A stretch of DNA of 64,000 nt, taken from positions 407,542,547 to 407,606,546 of the forward strand of contig OW386285.2 of the NCBI GenBank assembly GCA_936432065.2. The letters run 5' to 3'. The first letter of the stretch is position 1. Every line of letters starts with the position of its first letter. The notes beneath the pieces are model-generated. The model was given only the letters and a program-made list of their open reading frames with translations. It was not told the DNA's origin and did not search any database. Shown one piece after another: positions 1 to 11,681 of the stretch. The DNA is from Rutpela maculata. Lineage: Eukaryota; Arthropoda; Insecta; Coleoptera; Cerambycidae. Position numbers and translations under genes: made by a program.

Positions 1-567
1 ACGTCCTGTTAAGCGGTTTATTTCAAATTTCATTAGTACACTAGACCGAGAACGTGACCTGCCCAGAAAATAGTAAAAAGACGTTCCTCACTCACCGAAA
101 AATACGCCGGGAGAACTGCAACGCGCTATTTTATTCCAGTTCTGTAACTCCTGAGAATCCTTTGTAAACATCTGGCATTAACTGACATCGTCGGAGATAT
201 CCTTACGTGCTTTGGTATATTGGCTTTTTAAAGCGCGTAGGCAGAGATTGCAGAATATATTCCAGATTTAAACACAAGACGCTATATTATGCTGTTCTTT
301 TGCCGAATCTGACAAGAGCTTTGAGTCCAACAATAGTGCATTGCAATACGGAAAGGGTCTTATTGCAACGAAGAATGAAAGTTAGAACAGAAGCATTAGC
401 GACTGTTCCAATTGTACGAGTTTTACAGTGTCTCTTTCCACCCGTGTAACGCATACTATTTTCTCTTGTTGTAACACTAGTATTAATAAAATTAAACAAT
501 ATCGATTTCATTAAAACTAAAACCGTTTTAATTTAAGTAACAAACTTCTTATGTAAGTAACACTTTA
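1..567. other. No confident gene
   Basis: AT-rich sequence left of the first foldback arm. A plus-strand stretch at about 260-449 has a weak resemblance to the C-terminal end of hAT-type transposases (a TER residue trio followed by an RTEAL-like stretch). It is too short and too divergent to call. Confidence 0.3.
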
Positions 568-1708
568 GTGTAGCGGCGTGAGCCCCCAAAGATGCATATT
601 TAGCGAGCAACCTCTCAATGGGGTAGAACAAAAGAAACTATATATGAAAATGTAGGTCATAACTTATCATATCAGGAAATGCATGTTATCCAATCTATAA
701 GTTGGTACACGGTAGTTACAGCCCAGAAAGTAACTTTTTTAAAACATGTGTTTTTACTTACCATTTTTACTCTAATTCGATAAAAATACATGACAGGGGA
801 TATTTTTTTATGCCAAAATATACACAATTATTTGCTGAATTCGTCCATACATACCAACTATAAAAAAAATCGAAAAAATAATCATTCACGGTAAGTTCAA
901 ATGGGGAGTAACAGTGTGTGTGCTACGGTAAGTCCAAACTTCTATTGGCCATAACTTTTGATTTCACGCCTACCAAAATTCTGATACATGCATAGAAAAC
1001 TTTGTTATTCTCTTAGCTTTAATTTAAGTACAAATACATGGAGGTACGTATTTCATTTTGTGATAATAATAGTATAAATTGTAACACAATGTCACGGATT
1101 TCGGCGTACCAAAACTAAGTCGGTGTTATGAATGCGTGGCCGTGTGCCCTCGAAATCGACCTTATTGCTGATTTGCATAAGGACATGGAAGGGAAAATAT
1201 GCCGTTAACTCATGTTATAGAGTTTTGAGCTGTAATAATGAACAAATATAATTAAGTATGTAAAGTAAAAGTTTTATCTCATGATTTTTAAACATATAAA
1301 CACTTTTAATAATAAATTGACATTTACAAACTAAACAAAAAGTTCTTGTTAAAAATACAAGTTATTGTAGGAAACAAAACTTAGAAGCGAGTTTATATTT
1401 TTAGAGTTATTATTCCGTACATATAAGATATAATGAAATATAAAAGTCTCGTATAGTAAAAGCATTACTCAGTAAAAGCTATATAGACAGCCATTATGAA
1501 CAAAAATAGAATTGCTTTAATTTGTTCATTCAAAATGAAAATATTTATTTCTATAAAACTTTATTTAAAATAATGTCAAACAGTCAAATGAAAAAGAAAG
1601 CCATCACTAAACCTCATCTTATGCATACATGTATAAAAGAACAGAAGGTGACAACAAATATTAGGCTACAAGCATGAGCGTCCACAAAAATATTTTTAGG
1701 GGGAGCAT

Positions 1709-2577
1709 AAAACTAAAGTGAAAAAAACTAAATCAAAATAAAACTAAAGTGAAGAATAAGACAATCTCCTAAAATTCCTAGTTCGTATGGGGTACCGCAG
1801 ATCGCAGTGTGTTGGAGCATCTTTTATTCATTATATATGTGATTGATATAAATCATGTCCTAAGATGAAGTTCATATATAAACCTTTTTGAGGATAACAC
1901 ATTAATATATGTAACTGAAAAGAAATCACAGGTATAATGAATAAAGAGCTTTGTATGTTATATATATGGTTCTGGACAAGAAAAAAATGGAAACTCTGTA
2001 ATGATAAAACTAAATGTATGGTTCTTGGAACTAAAGCTAATTGCCGAAAATATTTAAATGATCAACTGTTTCTGTACATTAATAATGCATAAGTTAAAAT
2101 TGTGAAATTTTGTGAAATTAAATAATTAGGAATTATTTTAGATCGATAGTTGATGTTTTCAAAACATTTATGTAAGAAAATTGGTAAAAACCAACAAATT
2201 GGGTTGGATTTCAGTGGAACAAAGTATTGAAACAGCAAATTTAACTTTAATATATAAAATCGAGAAAAATCTAATACCTAGCTACCTTAAACCCTTCTTA
2301 TTTAAAAGATCGAAAAAATTATTTGGTAAGGTCTGCTGAAAACTGCAACATGAATACAAAAATATAATTCTTAAAAAAATCAACTGTTAGCGATGGCCTA
2401 CCCGTATTCAATGCTTTGCCCACGAAAATCAAATCTTCTAGTAATTTAAAACTGTTTACTAAAATGTTACTAAATTATATATAAACGACAGAGCACAAAA
2501 TAATAAATGTCTATGTACAAATATATGTTGTTTTTGAAAATACCTTATGCTAAATAAACTTTATTCAATTCTATTCT
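1709..2577 (+). pseudogene. Non-LTR retrotransposon RT remnant inserted in foldback arm
   Basis: Broken plus-strand reading frames contain relics of a reverse transcriptase palm. These are a GVPQ start followed by LLFIIYVIDI-like residues near 1785-1850, then a degenerate catalytic box reading LFEDNT instead of FADDT. They are followed by thumb and C-terminal blocks ending in the LNKLYSI-type terminus at about 2550-2570 that closes many jockey/CR1-like ORF2 proteins. Stops and frameshifts are frequent, so it is dead. The piece interrupts the left arm of foldback A, which continues after 2577. It is therefore younger than that element. Confidence 0.65.
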
Positions 2578-2644
2578 AAATATATATTCACCTACGACAT
2601 TAGAGTAAAATATATACCAATTCGTAACAATGTACGGATTGGTA

Positions 2645-3188
2645 TTTGCTTGTCACTGCCCGCCATACATGCTTTAACTGGATGCAACACGACTAGTGCT
2701 TTATATTGGAAAAAAAAAAATGTATATACCTTTTTAAACGAAATAAAAGCACACTTGAACTTGATAAATTTGCGACAGCCTTCATAGACAACGCCGGCAA
2801 AATTGCTCGTAGATATGTTCCGTTGCTATACAAATCAAAAACTTGTAAGGATGTAGATGATTTAAGGTATAATTCTTCTTCTTCTTCAAAATACGACCAT
2901 TGCTAATTTTCCACCAATTGAGGATTCCTTCATACATCACGTAAAACGTGTCTTATTACAAGTAACAATTTGGTAATAGTCATGACTCATAGTGCAAATT
3001 CTCTTGCAATGGGATGGTCCTTTGATGGAAATTATATTTTACCAGTGATGTCTATTTGGAAACAGCGCATAAGGAAGTACGCAAACTTAACTATATTATA
3101 AGGACAAGGATGCATGTGATACTTTAAAATGTGAGTGTTTTAAGACTGGTTTAAAATGCAGGGCCGTGGAGAGAAATACGTGCCCGGG
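2645..3188 (+). pseudogene. GCDTTS / Cys-rich protein, C-terminal part, degenerate
   Basis: A frame starting near 2655 reads PAIHALTGC-N-TTSALY, then after a shift a run rich in K and L (2706-2880) ending in a KTCKDVDDLRY block. Further on, MGWSFDGNYILPVM (about 3009-3050) matches the WGW...P motif of the family. A tail at about 3100-3180 has cysteines spaced as C-x5-C-x-C-x5-C...C, with key residues DACDTLKCECFKTG. An acidic SSSEDEY end at about 3337-3354 may be the terminus. The same order is seen at 28.6, 29.3 and 38.7 kb in this window. Several frameshifts make this copy nonfunctional. I interpret GCDTTS as the helix-hairpin part of an XPG/FEN-like nuclease (inference). Confidence 0.65.
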
Positions 3189-4605
3189 GGGGGGGGGATT
3201 TGTTTGAACAAGCTCGGGCCCGGAGGGAAACACCCTCGCACCATCCCCCTTTCGACAGGACTGTTAAAATGTATTGATATATGCAAATTTTATTTTGAAA
3301 CAATATGGAATTGCAATATTATACGCATCTAGCAGCGAAGATGAATATTAAACTGTATGTTACATCTGTAGACATGGTTACACAGAGCAAATCCAGTTAT
3401 TCCGTTCTATTATTTGTCATACTATTAAATTTTTCAGCACATATGAATATATTTTACTCTAATGTCGTAGGTCGTAGGTGAATATATATTTGCTCCCCCT
3501 GAAAATATTTTTGTGGACGTTCATGCTTGCAGCCTAATATTTGTTGACACCTTCTGTTCTTTTATTATGTATGTGTATATTGCAAGAGATTTAGTGAAGT
3601 CTTTCCTTGTCATCTGACTGTTTGACATTATTTCACATTAAAATATTAAAAATAAACAATTTCAACTTGAATGGACAAAATTGAGCAATAATATCTGTCT
3701 ATACAACTTTCGCTGTTTGATGCTTTTACTATTCGAGAATTTTCATTACACACTATATATATATATGAAATAATAATTCTAAAAATGTAAACTCGCTTCT
3801 AAGTTTTGTTACGTACAATAACTTGTATTTTTAACAAGAACTTTTTGTTTAGTTTGTAACTGTTAATTTATTATTAAAAGTGTTTATATGTTTAAAAATC
3901 ATGAGATAAAACTTTTACTTTACATACTTAATTTTAATTGTTCATTATTACAGACTCACCTATAACATGAGTTAACGGCATATTTTCCCTTCCATGCCCT
4001 TATGCAAATCAGCAATAAGGTCGATTTCGAGCGCACACGGCCACGCATTCATAACACCGACTTAGTTTTGGTACGCAAAAATCCGTGACATTGCGTTACA
4101 ATTTATACTATTATTATCACAAAATGAAATACGCACCTCCATGTATTTGTACTTAAATTAAAGCTAAGAGAATAACAAAGTTTTCTATGTATGTATCAGA
4201 ATTTCGGTAACCGTGAAATCAAAAGTTATGGCCAATTGAAGTTTGTACTCACCGTAGCACACACACTGTTAGTCCCCCTTTGACTTACCGTGAATGATTA
4301 TTTTTGCGATTTTTATATAGTTGGTATGTATGGACGAATTCAGCAAATATTTGTGAACATTTTGACATAGAAAATATCCTCTGTCATATTTTTTTATCGA
4401 ATGGGAGTAAAAATGGTAAGTAAAAACACATATTTAAAAAAAATTACTTTCTGTGCTGTAACCTACCTCTTATGCCAACTTATAGATTGGATAACATACA
4501 TTTTGTGATGTAATAAGTTATTACCAATATTTTGATATATAGTTTGCTTTGTTCTACTCCATTGATAGGTTGATGATACAATTTGAATGGGCGGCCGCTG
4601 CATTA

Positions 4606-5969
4606 CTTATGTTATGTTACGTTTTGTTACGTTCATAGTCCAGCGCATTATATGTAAAGGTGCCTTATTGCGAAAAACTTAAAACTTTGGGAATTTGAAT
4701 GAAACTTTTTGCAATGTACTCTAAAAATTATCAATTTAAAAGTTTGCCCAGTAAGAAAAAAAATCAATATTTTATCAAATATTTTGATATTGTCTTAACT
4801 CGAATAATAGGGGACACGCACAAATTTTAATATCAATAAAACAAAATTCTATTTTTATTAAAACAACCATTTTGATTATTAATTTCATTGAAATATGTTG
4901 AATTTTGCATAAAATTGAATTTGAAATTTTACCCGCGCAGGAAAATGGATGTGACGTCACTATTTAATTTTTACGGTTGACATGCCAATAATGACGTCAT
5001 GTCATTTATTTACGTTTGACGGACCTGTGAATGCCATGATAAAGTAAAGCGTTTGTAATGTTTTTTCGATCGTAAATGTGTGTAACTTTTGATTTCTAAG
5101 ATCGATAAATCTGTAATGAAATAACAACTCGAATTTCTTCGGCATTAAAGTAATAATTTGAGCGAATGAACTTCATCAACATAAGCGAATCAACATTGGG
5201 TAAATTGTCACTTTGTGTTTTCATAAAATTGCTTTTTGCTTTTTGCCATTGTAATGTTTAAAGAAACTTCTAAGTTAATAATTGGTGTTTTGTTTAATGT
5301 ACATATTCGTTGAAACACTTTATAATAATCACAAAAGTCCACTCTTGCTTAAAACAACTAGTAAATATGGACACCTAAAATGAAGTAAATAATAGTCCAA
5401 GATCCCAGACCCACTTATTTTAGCAAAGCTAATATTTTGACAACGAATAGTGTAATATATAGTTAAGAACGTATGCGTACTTGCTAGCTTAAAAGCGGGT
5501 CTCTTTTACAGGTAACAGGTGTAAAAGGCACACAAAAACCTTACTAACCTACGTTAAAGTATGATAGCTGGTTTTTCTATATGTTTTACCATCATTCATT
5601 ATTGCCAGACACTTTCCGTGGGCCCTAACTTCCGCTAGGCGCTATCAAGCTCGAAAGAAAATTAGGGAACCTACAGTGGCAAGCCTAAATTTTATATATG
5701 TTACTTGGGGTACTATTTTAAGACCTTTTGTAAGCAGCCAAACCAATCCGAAGGGCCTAACTCCCCCCAGACACGATAAAAGTAATAATAACCAGCTAAA
5801 AACGTACTCTTCGACAATTTATGAGCTTTTTATATATAATTGTTACACATTCTATTGGATGCTCTTCGCAGTTTTCTTGTAAATAATGTTAGTTTTTAGA
5901 CATCCTAAATTTTGTGATACCATCTTTGTTGTGAAAAAAATTATATGTAAAAAAAAAATGAAAAAAAAA
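4606..5969. other. No gene seen
   Basis: AT-rich sequence with short open frames but no recognisable coding signal. There are scattered short TGACGT words near 4950-5000. Nothing else stands out. Confidence 0.5.
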
Positions 5970-6025
5970 TATCCAACCTGTGTGAGATTCGAACACGGGA
6001 CCTTTGGATTGCAACGCAAAGCAAA

Positions 6026-7236
6026 CAAGAAGAAGAAATATTTATTTAAAAATTAAAATTTTACAAAATGCGCCTCCCCCGAAACCTGGCCCGGAGCCAA
6101 CCAGACAAACACGGCGGGTAGCGCCGTGGTGAATGTAGGGTTGGACGGGGCAGGTCCGGTTTACCTAAACGATAATTAATAAGACAATCTTAAAACTCCT
6201 ATCCGCTTGTGGCGGATTTAAAAATTAACAATAAAATTAAAAAATGCTGTCCACATGGACCTAAAACTAATTCATATAAAACTTAGAAATTAATCACTGG
6301 TTGTAGCACTGAATAAATTTGGGCTGCCGACCTGGTGGTCTCCCTGACGCCAGAAAAATGTGGTGAATGTTTGAAATTTTTTTAAAAAGGTTATCGGCCA
6401 AAAGGGAATTTTTGATAAAAAAAGAGGACGAATATAATAAAAAAGAGAACAAAAATAGAACATAAAGAAAGAGAATAGAAATGATTGGAAAGATAAAGTT
6501 GAGGAAAGATCAAAAGTGGGGAAATGGTAGGTTGTGGTATAGGAAAGTATGCCTAGGGAAGAGGTTGACGGAAGATGGGCAACGCCTGGTATGGTAGGGG
6601 CCGTTTGATCTGGAATGAGGCATTATGCATTCTGATTTGGGTTATGTTGCTGGTTAGCGGATTATCGCCCAGTTTGAAGGTGTAGAATTTTTGGGAGATT
6701 TCTTGGACGTAATCCGCTAGTGGGGTTATGTCGTGACATCGTGTGTATAGATCTCCGAGGGAGGTGTATCTGCCGGAATCAGAAATGAGGCGCATAAATT
6801 TGTGTTCGAGAACTCGAAGTTTTCGCATTGTCGTGGCCGGAATGCTGCACCATACCTGCGCCGCGTATGTGATGGCCGGCCTGATCACCATCGTGTACAA
6901 CAGTTTCTTATTTGTCCTGTTAAGTCCGCTACCCCTGACCAGAAGCGGGTATAGACTCCTGGACATGGAGTAGACCTTGCGTATTGTTTTGTTAATATGT
7001 ATGTTAAACGTCAGTCGTTTGTCCAAGTTAACCCCCAGATACTTCACGCACCGTTTGATTGGAATTTGTTGTCCTCCGATCGAAATTGGTGTTAATATGC
7101 GGTTCTCTGTGAACCGGCGCGTGAAGAGGATCGACTCGGACTTCTCGTCGTTGATCCGAATCTTCCACTTGTCGTAATACGCCGTGACACGGGCCATGTG
7201 TGCTTTCAGCAGCATGTTAGCCGCTTGTGCATTGTG
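6026..7236 (-). mobile_element. 5'-truncated non-LTR retrotransposon
   Basis: The insertion is bounded on both sides by the 15-bp duplication GCAACGCAAAGCAAA (6011-6025 and 7237-7251). Its 3' end is at the low coordinate, with an AATAAATATTTCTTCTTC-type tail on the minus strand. Only the last part of the reverse transcriptase and the 3' UTR (about 6026-6550) remain, the usual result of incomplete target-primed reverse transcription. The body is clearly more GC-rich than its neighbours. Confidence 0.85.
6553..7236 (-). pseudogene. Reverse transcriptase C-terminal part (jockey/I-like)
   Basis: An open frame of about 228 codons without internal stops. It shows the thumb and connection region downstream of the RT palm: a YYDKWKIRINDEKSESILFTRR block (KW...IN..KS..ILFTRR is typical), then VKYLGVNLDKRLTFNIHI, a WGS-like LL..GSGLN.TNKKLLY.MVIRPAITYAAQVW block, and the end ALPIFRQPLP. 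The YADD active site and the endonuclease are missing because the copy is 5'-truncated. The apparent start codon lies in the duplicated flank and is not a real start. The long intact frame suggests a fairly young insertion. Confidence 0.85.
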
Positions 7237-7285
7237 GCAACGCAAAGCAAAGCTTTAGCCGCTGCGCCACCAGCTATTGCTACAA

Positions 7286-7756
7286 AAACTGATTGTCTTT
7301 GATATATATCTTTCGACAATCATACATAGGTATTTCAACTCGTACTTCTATGAAATACATATTAGTAAAATTCATAAACAAAAAAAAATATATTATGGAA
7401 ATAATATTTCGCAAGATTTCCATTTTAGTACAAGCGACAAAAATTAAGAGTATGATTTGCGGTAGGATACATAATATTTTCATTGATATATATGAAAAAG
7501 GTATATACGGGTGGGCGTGCACCTTTGACCAATGAAATATGCCCAAAGGCGGAGATAAACATATTGTGTAATATAAGACAAATAGTTCAAATATATTTCT
7601 GTCGTACAGAGTCGAATTCGCGTTGGGTGCACAAGAATTTTTATTTAAAGTAATTTGATTAGGAAAACTGAATGCGGTTGTAGTGATTCCTTAGGCAGTG
7701 GTTTTTAATTAAAAGAAAAAACTATCTGTAGGTACATAATGTATATTTACAGTGTA
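7286..7756. other. No gene seen
   Basis: AT-rich spacer between the LINE and the composite element. At about 7678-7710 a short piece (TAGTGATTCCTTAGGCAG) matches the sequence flanking the repeat ends at 9218 and 51775, so a fragment of that repeat family is present. Confidence 0.4.
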
Positions 7757-7995
7757 CAGGGTGTCCTAGTTAACGCGTTATGTCCGATTTTCTCGGTAGT
7801 TTTTGAGATAAGTATTTTTTTTCCGGGGAATCGATGCCGCTAAGAAACATAATTGAACATCAAAGAAGAATTGATCGTATTATTTATGTTCTTAATTGAC
7901 TATTAAAGGAAAGTAAAAAAAGGCATGTAAATTTTAAATATCACTTCCGGTTTACATGGCAATGGCGTTCTTTTTCTTGAAAATAGAATATTAAT

Positions 7996-8562
7996 TACTT
8001 CCACATCCAGTGGCAGTATAGTAACAAAACAATTTTTGAAAATTTTTATTGTTCAGATAGGCTTAGACTGTCATGAAAGGTCGACATTTTAAGTTTCAGC
8101 GAAAAAAAATTTCTGTCTGTCTGTCGGTCTAACTTTTTTGTGCGCACGATTACTCTGGAACCGTTTAAGATATTGACTTGAAATTTGGTACACGTATGTA
8201 CTTTAACGGGATCTGGAACTAGATTATATTTTCATCTTATTCCATCGAAGGGTTGGAGAGTAAATTGGGGTAAATGGGGAGGTAAACAGGTAAATCAAGC
8301 AGGTAAGAGTCCGTAAAATTGGTATTTAGTATATATAAGAGAAGCTAAGGTCTCGAAAAATTTTTTGACATTAGCTACCCCCATTACCCCATTTTTTAAG
8401 GGGACAAAAAAAAGTGTGATTTAGTGTATGTACAAGAACCAAAAACTTCAAAATATTTTTTTACTTTATAGTCCAAAAATTTTTATTGAAAAATTACCAA
8501 AAATCCTCGCTATGTTGGGGTGATTTCTATTACGAATAACTGGCAAAATAAGGATATATATT
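7996..8562 (+). repeat. 0.57-kb interspersed repeat, first tandem copy
   Basis: Starts with ACTTCCACATCCAGTGG and runs through recognisable blocks such as GACTTGAAATTTGGTACAC, AGATTATATTTTCATCTT and AATTGGTATTTA. The same blocks recur 567 bp downstream from 8563 and, inverted, at 51.2-53.05 kb. This copy lacks the inverted right end that closes the next one. Confidence 0.8.
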
Positions 8563-9221
8563 ACTTCCACATCCATTGGAAGTATAGTAACGACAAAAAA
8601 ATTTTTTAAAATTTTTATTGTTCAAATAGGCTTAGAATGTCATGAAACGACGAAATTTTAAGTTTGAGTGAAAAAAATTTCTGTCGGTCTGTGACTTTTT
8701 TTTTGTGCGCACGTTTACTTTGGAACCGTTTGAGATATTGACTTGAAATTTGGTACACATATGTACTTTAACGAGATCTAGAACTAGATTATATTTTCAT
8801 CTTGTTCCGTCGAAGGGTTGGGGAGTAAATTGGGGTAAATTTGGGGTAAATAGGTAAATAAAGCAGGTAAGAGTTCATAAAATTGGTATTTACTATATAC
8901 AAGAGAAGCTAAGGTCTCAAAAAAAATTTTGGCATTAGCCACCCCCATTACCACCCCCACCCCATTATTAAAGAGGATGGAAAACAAAATTTGATTTATT
9001 GTGTGTACAAGAATCAGAAACCTCAAAATATTTTTTTACCTTATCCACCCCCACTGCCACCCTCTATCACCACCCCCCACCCCACTACCGATGTGGGTTA
9101 TCGTTTTATGGGTTTTTGAGGTAGACGAATTCAAATATTATATTACTAAACAATTATTTCCACATACAACATTTTTTCGTTGTAAGTGACTTGGATAGAA
9201 AATCTGGATGTGGAAGTAGTG
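8563..9221 (+). repeat. 0.66-kb interspersed repeat, complete copy with inverted ends
   Basis: Begins ACTTCCACATCCA and ends TGGATGTGGAAGT, giving 13-bp terminal inverted repeats. The interior contains pyrimidine-rich runs of CCACCCCCA type (8939-8966 and 9047-9085). It has no coding capacity and looks like a MITE-like non-autonomous element. The open frames here are chance. Confidence 0.75.
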
Positions 9222-9299
9222 ATTCCTTGGGCAGCGGTTTTTTTTTATTGTTAAATTAGTGTACAATATCGATAATTCTATCATTTCCAATTGAAGTTA

Positions 9300-10587
9300 A
9301 AATTTTGTGGACATGCCTATTGAAAGTCGCATTTCGGAGATATGAACTTTACTTTGCTTTTTTTTTTAAATTAACACTCCATATATGTACCTTTTGAAAC
9401 GCCATAAAAAAAGCTTTGTTTTTATAATATGGTACTTATCTTAAACAAATTTTGTCTAATTTACTATAAATTTACAATTTATCAAATTAGCCATGGAAAA
9501 CAAAAGTATGTAAATTAAAATAAACAATATGTTAGTTCTATCTAATTTCACTTTATTTTAAATAAAATGGAGAATTTCAATAATTGATACAGTGTGTTTC
9601 ACTTGAAATGGTAACACCCCAATAACTTTTTTATTTTTTTTCCGATTTGAATCACATTTTACTTACAAATTAGTATCTACTTATGACCAGAAAAATATTT
9701 GCCTCCTACGGTACCAAAGCCACCTGCGGTACCAAAATATGTGGAGAAAATCGGAAAATCATATTAGGCATTTTTTTGTCGGAAAATTTTGTTAATAAAA
9801 CTTGTTCAGAATTATCCAAAATGGCCAAAATTTAATCAAAATTAAAAAATTAAAAACTTGAAATTTTAAAAATTTTGAAAATAATTATTTAAAAAAAAAC
9901 TGTAAATTGCTTTACAACTACCTGGCAGCTTGGGTTTAATTTCAAACAAAATTGTCATAGTACAGTTTTCTAAACGAAAAAACCCATTAAAATGATATTT
10001 TCGGACTTTGACATTATTTTAATAAAAATTTATATATTTTTTATTTTGATTAAATTTTGAACTTAAGGTTTCTGAACAATTCTGAACAAGTTTCATTGAC
10101 AAAATTTTCCAATAAAAATATGCTTAATATGATTTTTTGATTTTATCCGCATATTTTGGTACCGCAGATGTAGGAGGTGCATTTTTTTCTGGTCATAATT
10201 AGATCCTAATTTGTTCCATACTTAAGTAAAATTTGATTCAAATCAGAAAAAAAAATTAAAAAGTGAAACACACTGTATATTTTTCGGACTACCATGACTT
10301 AATGTAAGAAAACATAAAACTTAATATCTACTATAGTTTTTAAGAAAAATGCTGTGTCATATATCATTGGAAAGATTTTTCTATGGCCTTTCAAATGGTG
10401 TAAAGATATATTTAAAAAAAACAAGGTAAAGCTCATATCTCCGAAATTCGACTTGTTTGAATTGTTTTGCTGAAATGATGTTTGGAAAATACATGTGATA
10501 TCCCATAACTTTTATTTTTGAACTTATTTACGTAACTCCCAAAATAAAGAAGTTAAATGAGGTTCTAACGTTTGCACAACCACCCTG
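9300..10587. repeat. Foldback with arms at 9300-9410 and 10390-10587
   Basis: The left arm around 9328-9365 (CATTTCGGAGATATGAACTT) is inverted around 10430-10455 (CTCATATCTCCGAAATTCG). The right outer end at 10587 reads TACAGGGTGGTTGTGC on the minus strand, a typical DNA-element terminus. The left outer end is diverged. A separate MITE (9590-10275) sits inside. Confidence 0.55.
9590..10275. mobile_element. MITE, 686 bp, long inverted repeats, TA target
   Basis: The ends read CAGTGTGTTTCACTTG at the left and, on the minus strand, CAGTGTGTTTCACTTTTTAA at the right. Both are flanked by TA (9588-9589 and 10276-10277). Inverted similarity extends about 240 bp inwards, for example CGGTACCAAAATATG near 9727 against its complement near 10147. 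There is no open frame. The ends and TA target point to a Tc1/mariner-type non-autonomous element. A related partial copy begins at 48988. Confidence 0.8.
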
Positions 10588-11104
10588 TACTGTTAACTAT
10601 AATAAGGAACTTTAGTCTAGTTAATATAAAAAACACGTTCTCAAATAAATTAAATATATTCTGATAGAACATATTAATAATAATAATTTTTTGTTTTTGT
10701 CTTTGGTGTTTTACAAAAAAATTGCCGCCTTTGAATTTTGCCGCTAGAGCCCCTATATGCCCCCCCCCCCCTAAATACGCCACTGACTGCGCTCCGTCAG
10801 AAACCCTAAAATACCTATATGCATGTTTGGAGCATATTTAATGTCCGATATATCAAAAAATATTACAGCTAGATCTATCAATCCTTATATGTTTGAAATC
10901 AGGCATAAAGGATCTAAAAGAATATGTAAAAATATACAGGGTTTTCATTTAAAAAGCAACCCTCATTGTTATATCACGTGACATATGCAAGCAATTGTTT
11001 TTTAATTGCATTTAAAAAAATATGCATACAACCCTACAACTCTTATACGAAACTTTTTTTTATCTCCAATAATAACATAAATAAAGGGGGGTCAAAATAT
11101 AGTT
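10588..11104. other. Spacer with a possible DNA-transposon end at 10785
   Basis: Read on the minus strand from 10785 the sequence is CAGTGGCGTATTTAGG followed by a G-run. That resembles the CAGTGGCGTA-type ends of some hAT elements. No partner end was found, so this is probably a broken terminus. There is no gene. Confidence 0.3.
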
Positions 11105-11575
11105 ATAATTCGTCCGCTGTCCTGGATTCCTAAATTTTTAAAAAAATTCGTAACCCGCATCCCCGAAAATCTCCAGATATCGATTTTCATTCGAATACGA
11201 CCAGAGATAACGAAATTCATCCGCCATCTTGGATTCCTAAATTTTGACCAAAAATTCGTAACCCGCATCCCCCAAAACCCCCAGATATCGATTTTCAGTC
11301 GAATAGGACCATAGATGACGAAATTCGTCCACCATCTTGGATTCCCAAATTTTGACCAAAAATTCGTAACCCGCATCCCCGAAAACCCCCAGATATCGAT
11401 TTTCAGTCGAATAGGACCATAGATGACGAAATTCGTCCGCCATCTTGGAGTCCTAAATTTTGATCAAAAATTCATAACCCGCATCCCCGAAAACTCCCAG
11501 ACATCGATTTTCAGTCGAATAGGTCCATAGATGACGAAATTCGTCCGCCATCTTGGATTCCTAAATATCTTAGCA
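11105..11575. repeat. 108-bp minisatellite, about 4.3 copies
   Basis: The word AGATATCGATTTTCA (third base varies in the last copy) recurs at 11175, 11283, 11391 and 11499, exactly 108 bp apart. Each unit also holds ACGAAATTCGTCC-GCCATCTTGGA and AAAAATTCGTAACCCGCATCC. Because 108 is a multiple of three, open frames run through it on the minus strand (11092-11443). They have no independent coding support. It lies just inside the right end of the composite element. Confidence 0.9.
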
Positions 11576-11681
11576 GTATGAGATTCCTCGGAAAACCTAC
11601 GTCAGACTGGATTTTGAACCATAAACTTATCTCAGAAACTACCGAGAAAACCGAGCATAGCGCGTTGACTGGGACACCCTG

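Larger units (their letters stand above)
568..4605. mobile_element. Foldback element A, arms over 1 kb
   Basis: Positions 568-1708 and 3490-4605 are long inverted copies of each other. Visible matching blocks include the run around the word CATGAGTTAACGGCATATTT (3966-3985), whose complement lies at about 1200-1219, and the AGATTGGATAACAT region near 690 and 4490. The left arm resumes at 2578-2615, which matches 3447-3490 inverted, so the LINE piece at 1709-2577 is a later insertion into that arm. The core (about 2616-3446) holds a broken GCDTTS/Cys-rich gene. Outer ends are diverged and I could not define a target-site duplication. The arms are far longer than ordinary MITE ends. Confidence 0.8.
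5970..7285 (-). repeat. tRNA-like (SINE-like) sequence split by a LINE
   Basis: Joining 5973-6025 to 7252-7283 and reading the minus strand gives a tRNA-like unit. An A-box-like TGGCGCAGCGG lies at about 7265-7275, and a B-box-like TGTTCGAATCTC at about 5984-5995. The middle is short and pairs as CTTTG/CAAAG. The 15-bp word GCAACGCAAAGCAAA occurs once at 6011-6025 and again at 7237-7251, bracketing a LINE fragment, so it is the target duplication. I cannot tell whether this was a tRNA pseudogene or the head of a tRNA-derived SINE. The A-rich flank at 5935-5970 favours a SINE. Confidence 0.55.
7757..11681. mobile_element. Composite element with CAGGGTGTCC inverted ends
   Basis: The left end (from 7757) reads CAGGGTGTCCTAGTTAACGC. 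The right end on the minus strand (from 11681) reads CAGGGTGTCCCAGTCAACGC. The similarity continues through TTTTCTCGGTAGTTT.TGAGATAAGT for over 60 bp. Both ends abut a TA dinucleotide, as in Tc1/mariner-type insertions. No transposase remains. The interior is filled with younger or internal repeats: two copies of a 0.57-0.66 kb repeat, a foldback with a nested MITE, and a 108-bp minisatellite. Without those it would be a short non-autonomous element. Confidence 0.75.

Noticed and set aside
207..449. 80-codon frame with a TER...RTEAL stretch, faintly like a hAT C-terminus
   Set aside because: Only one short block matches, the neighbouring frames are closed, and no ends or other domains are nearby.
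5970..6025. A functional tRNA gene
   Set aside because: The unit is interrupted by a LINE and the rejoined form has no good acceptor stem.
11092..11443. Two overlapping minus-strand frames with repeated protein motifs
   Set aside because: They are the 108-bp minisatellite read in frame. The period is a multiple of three, so open frames are expected.
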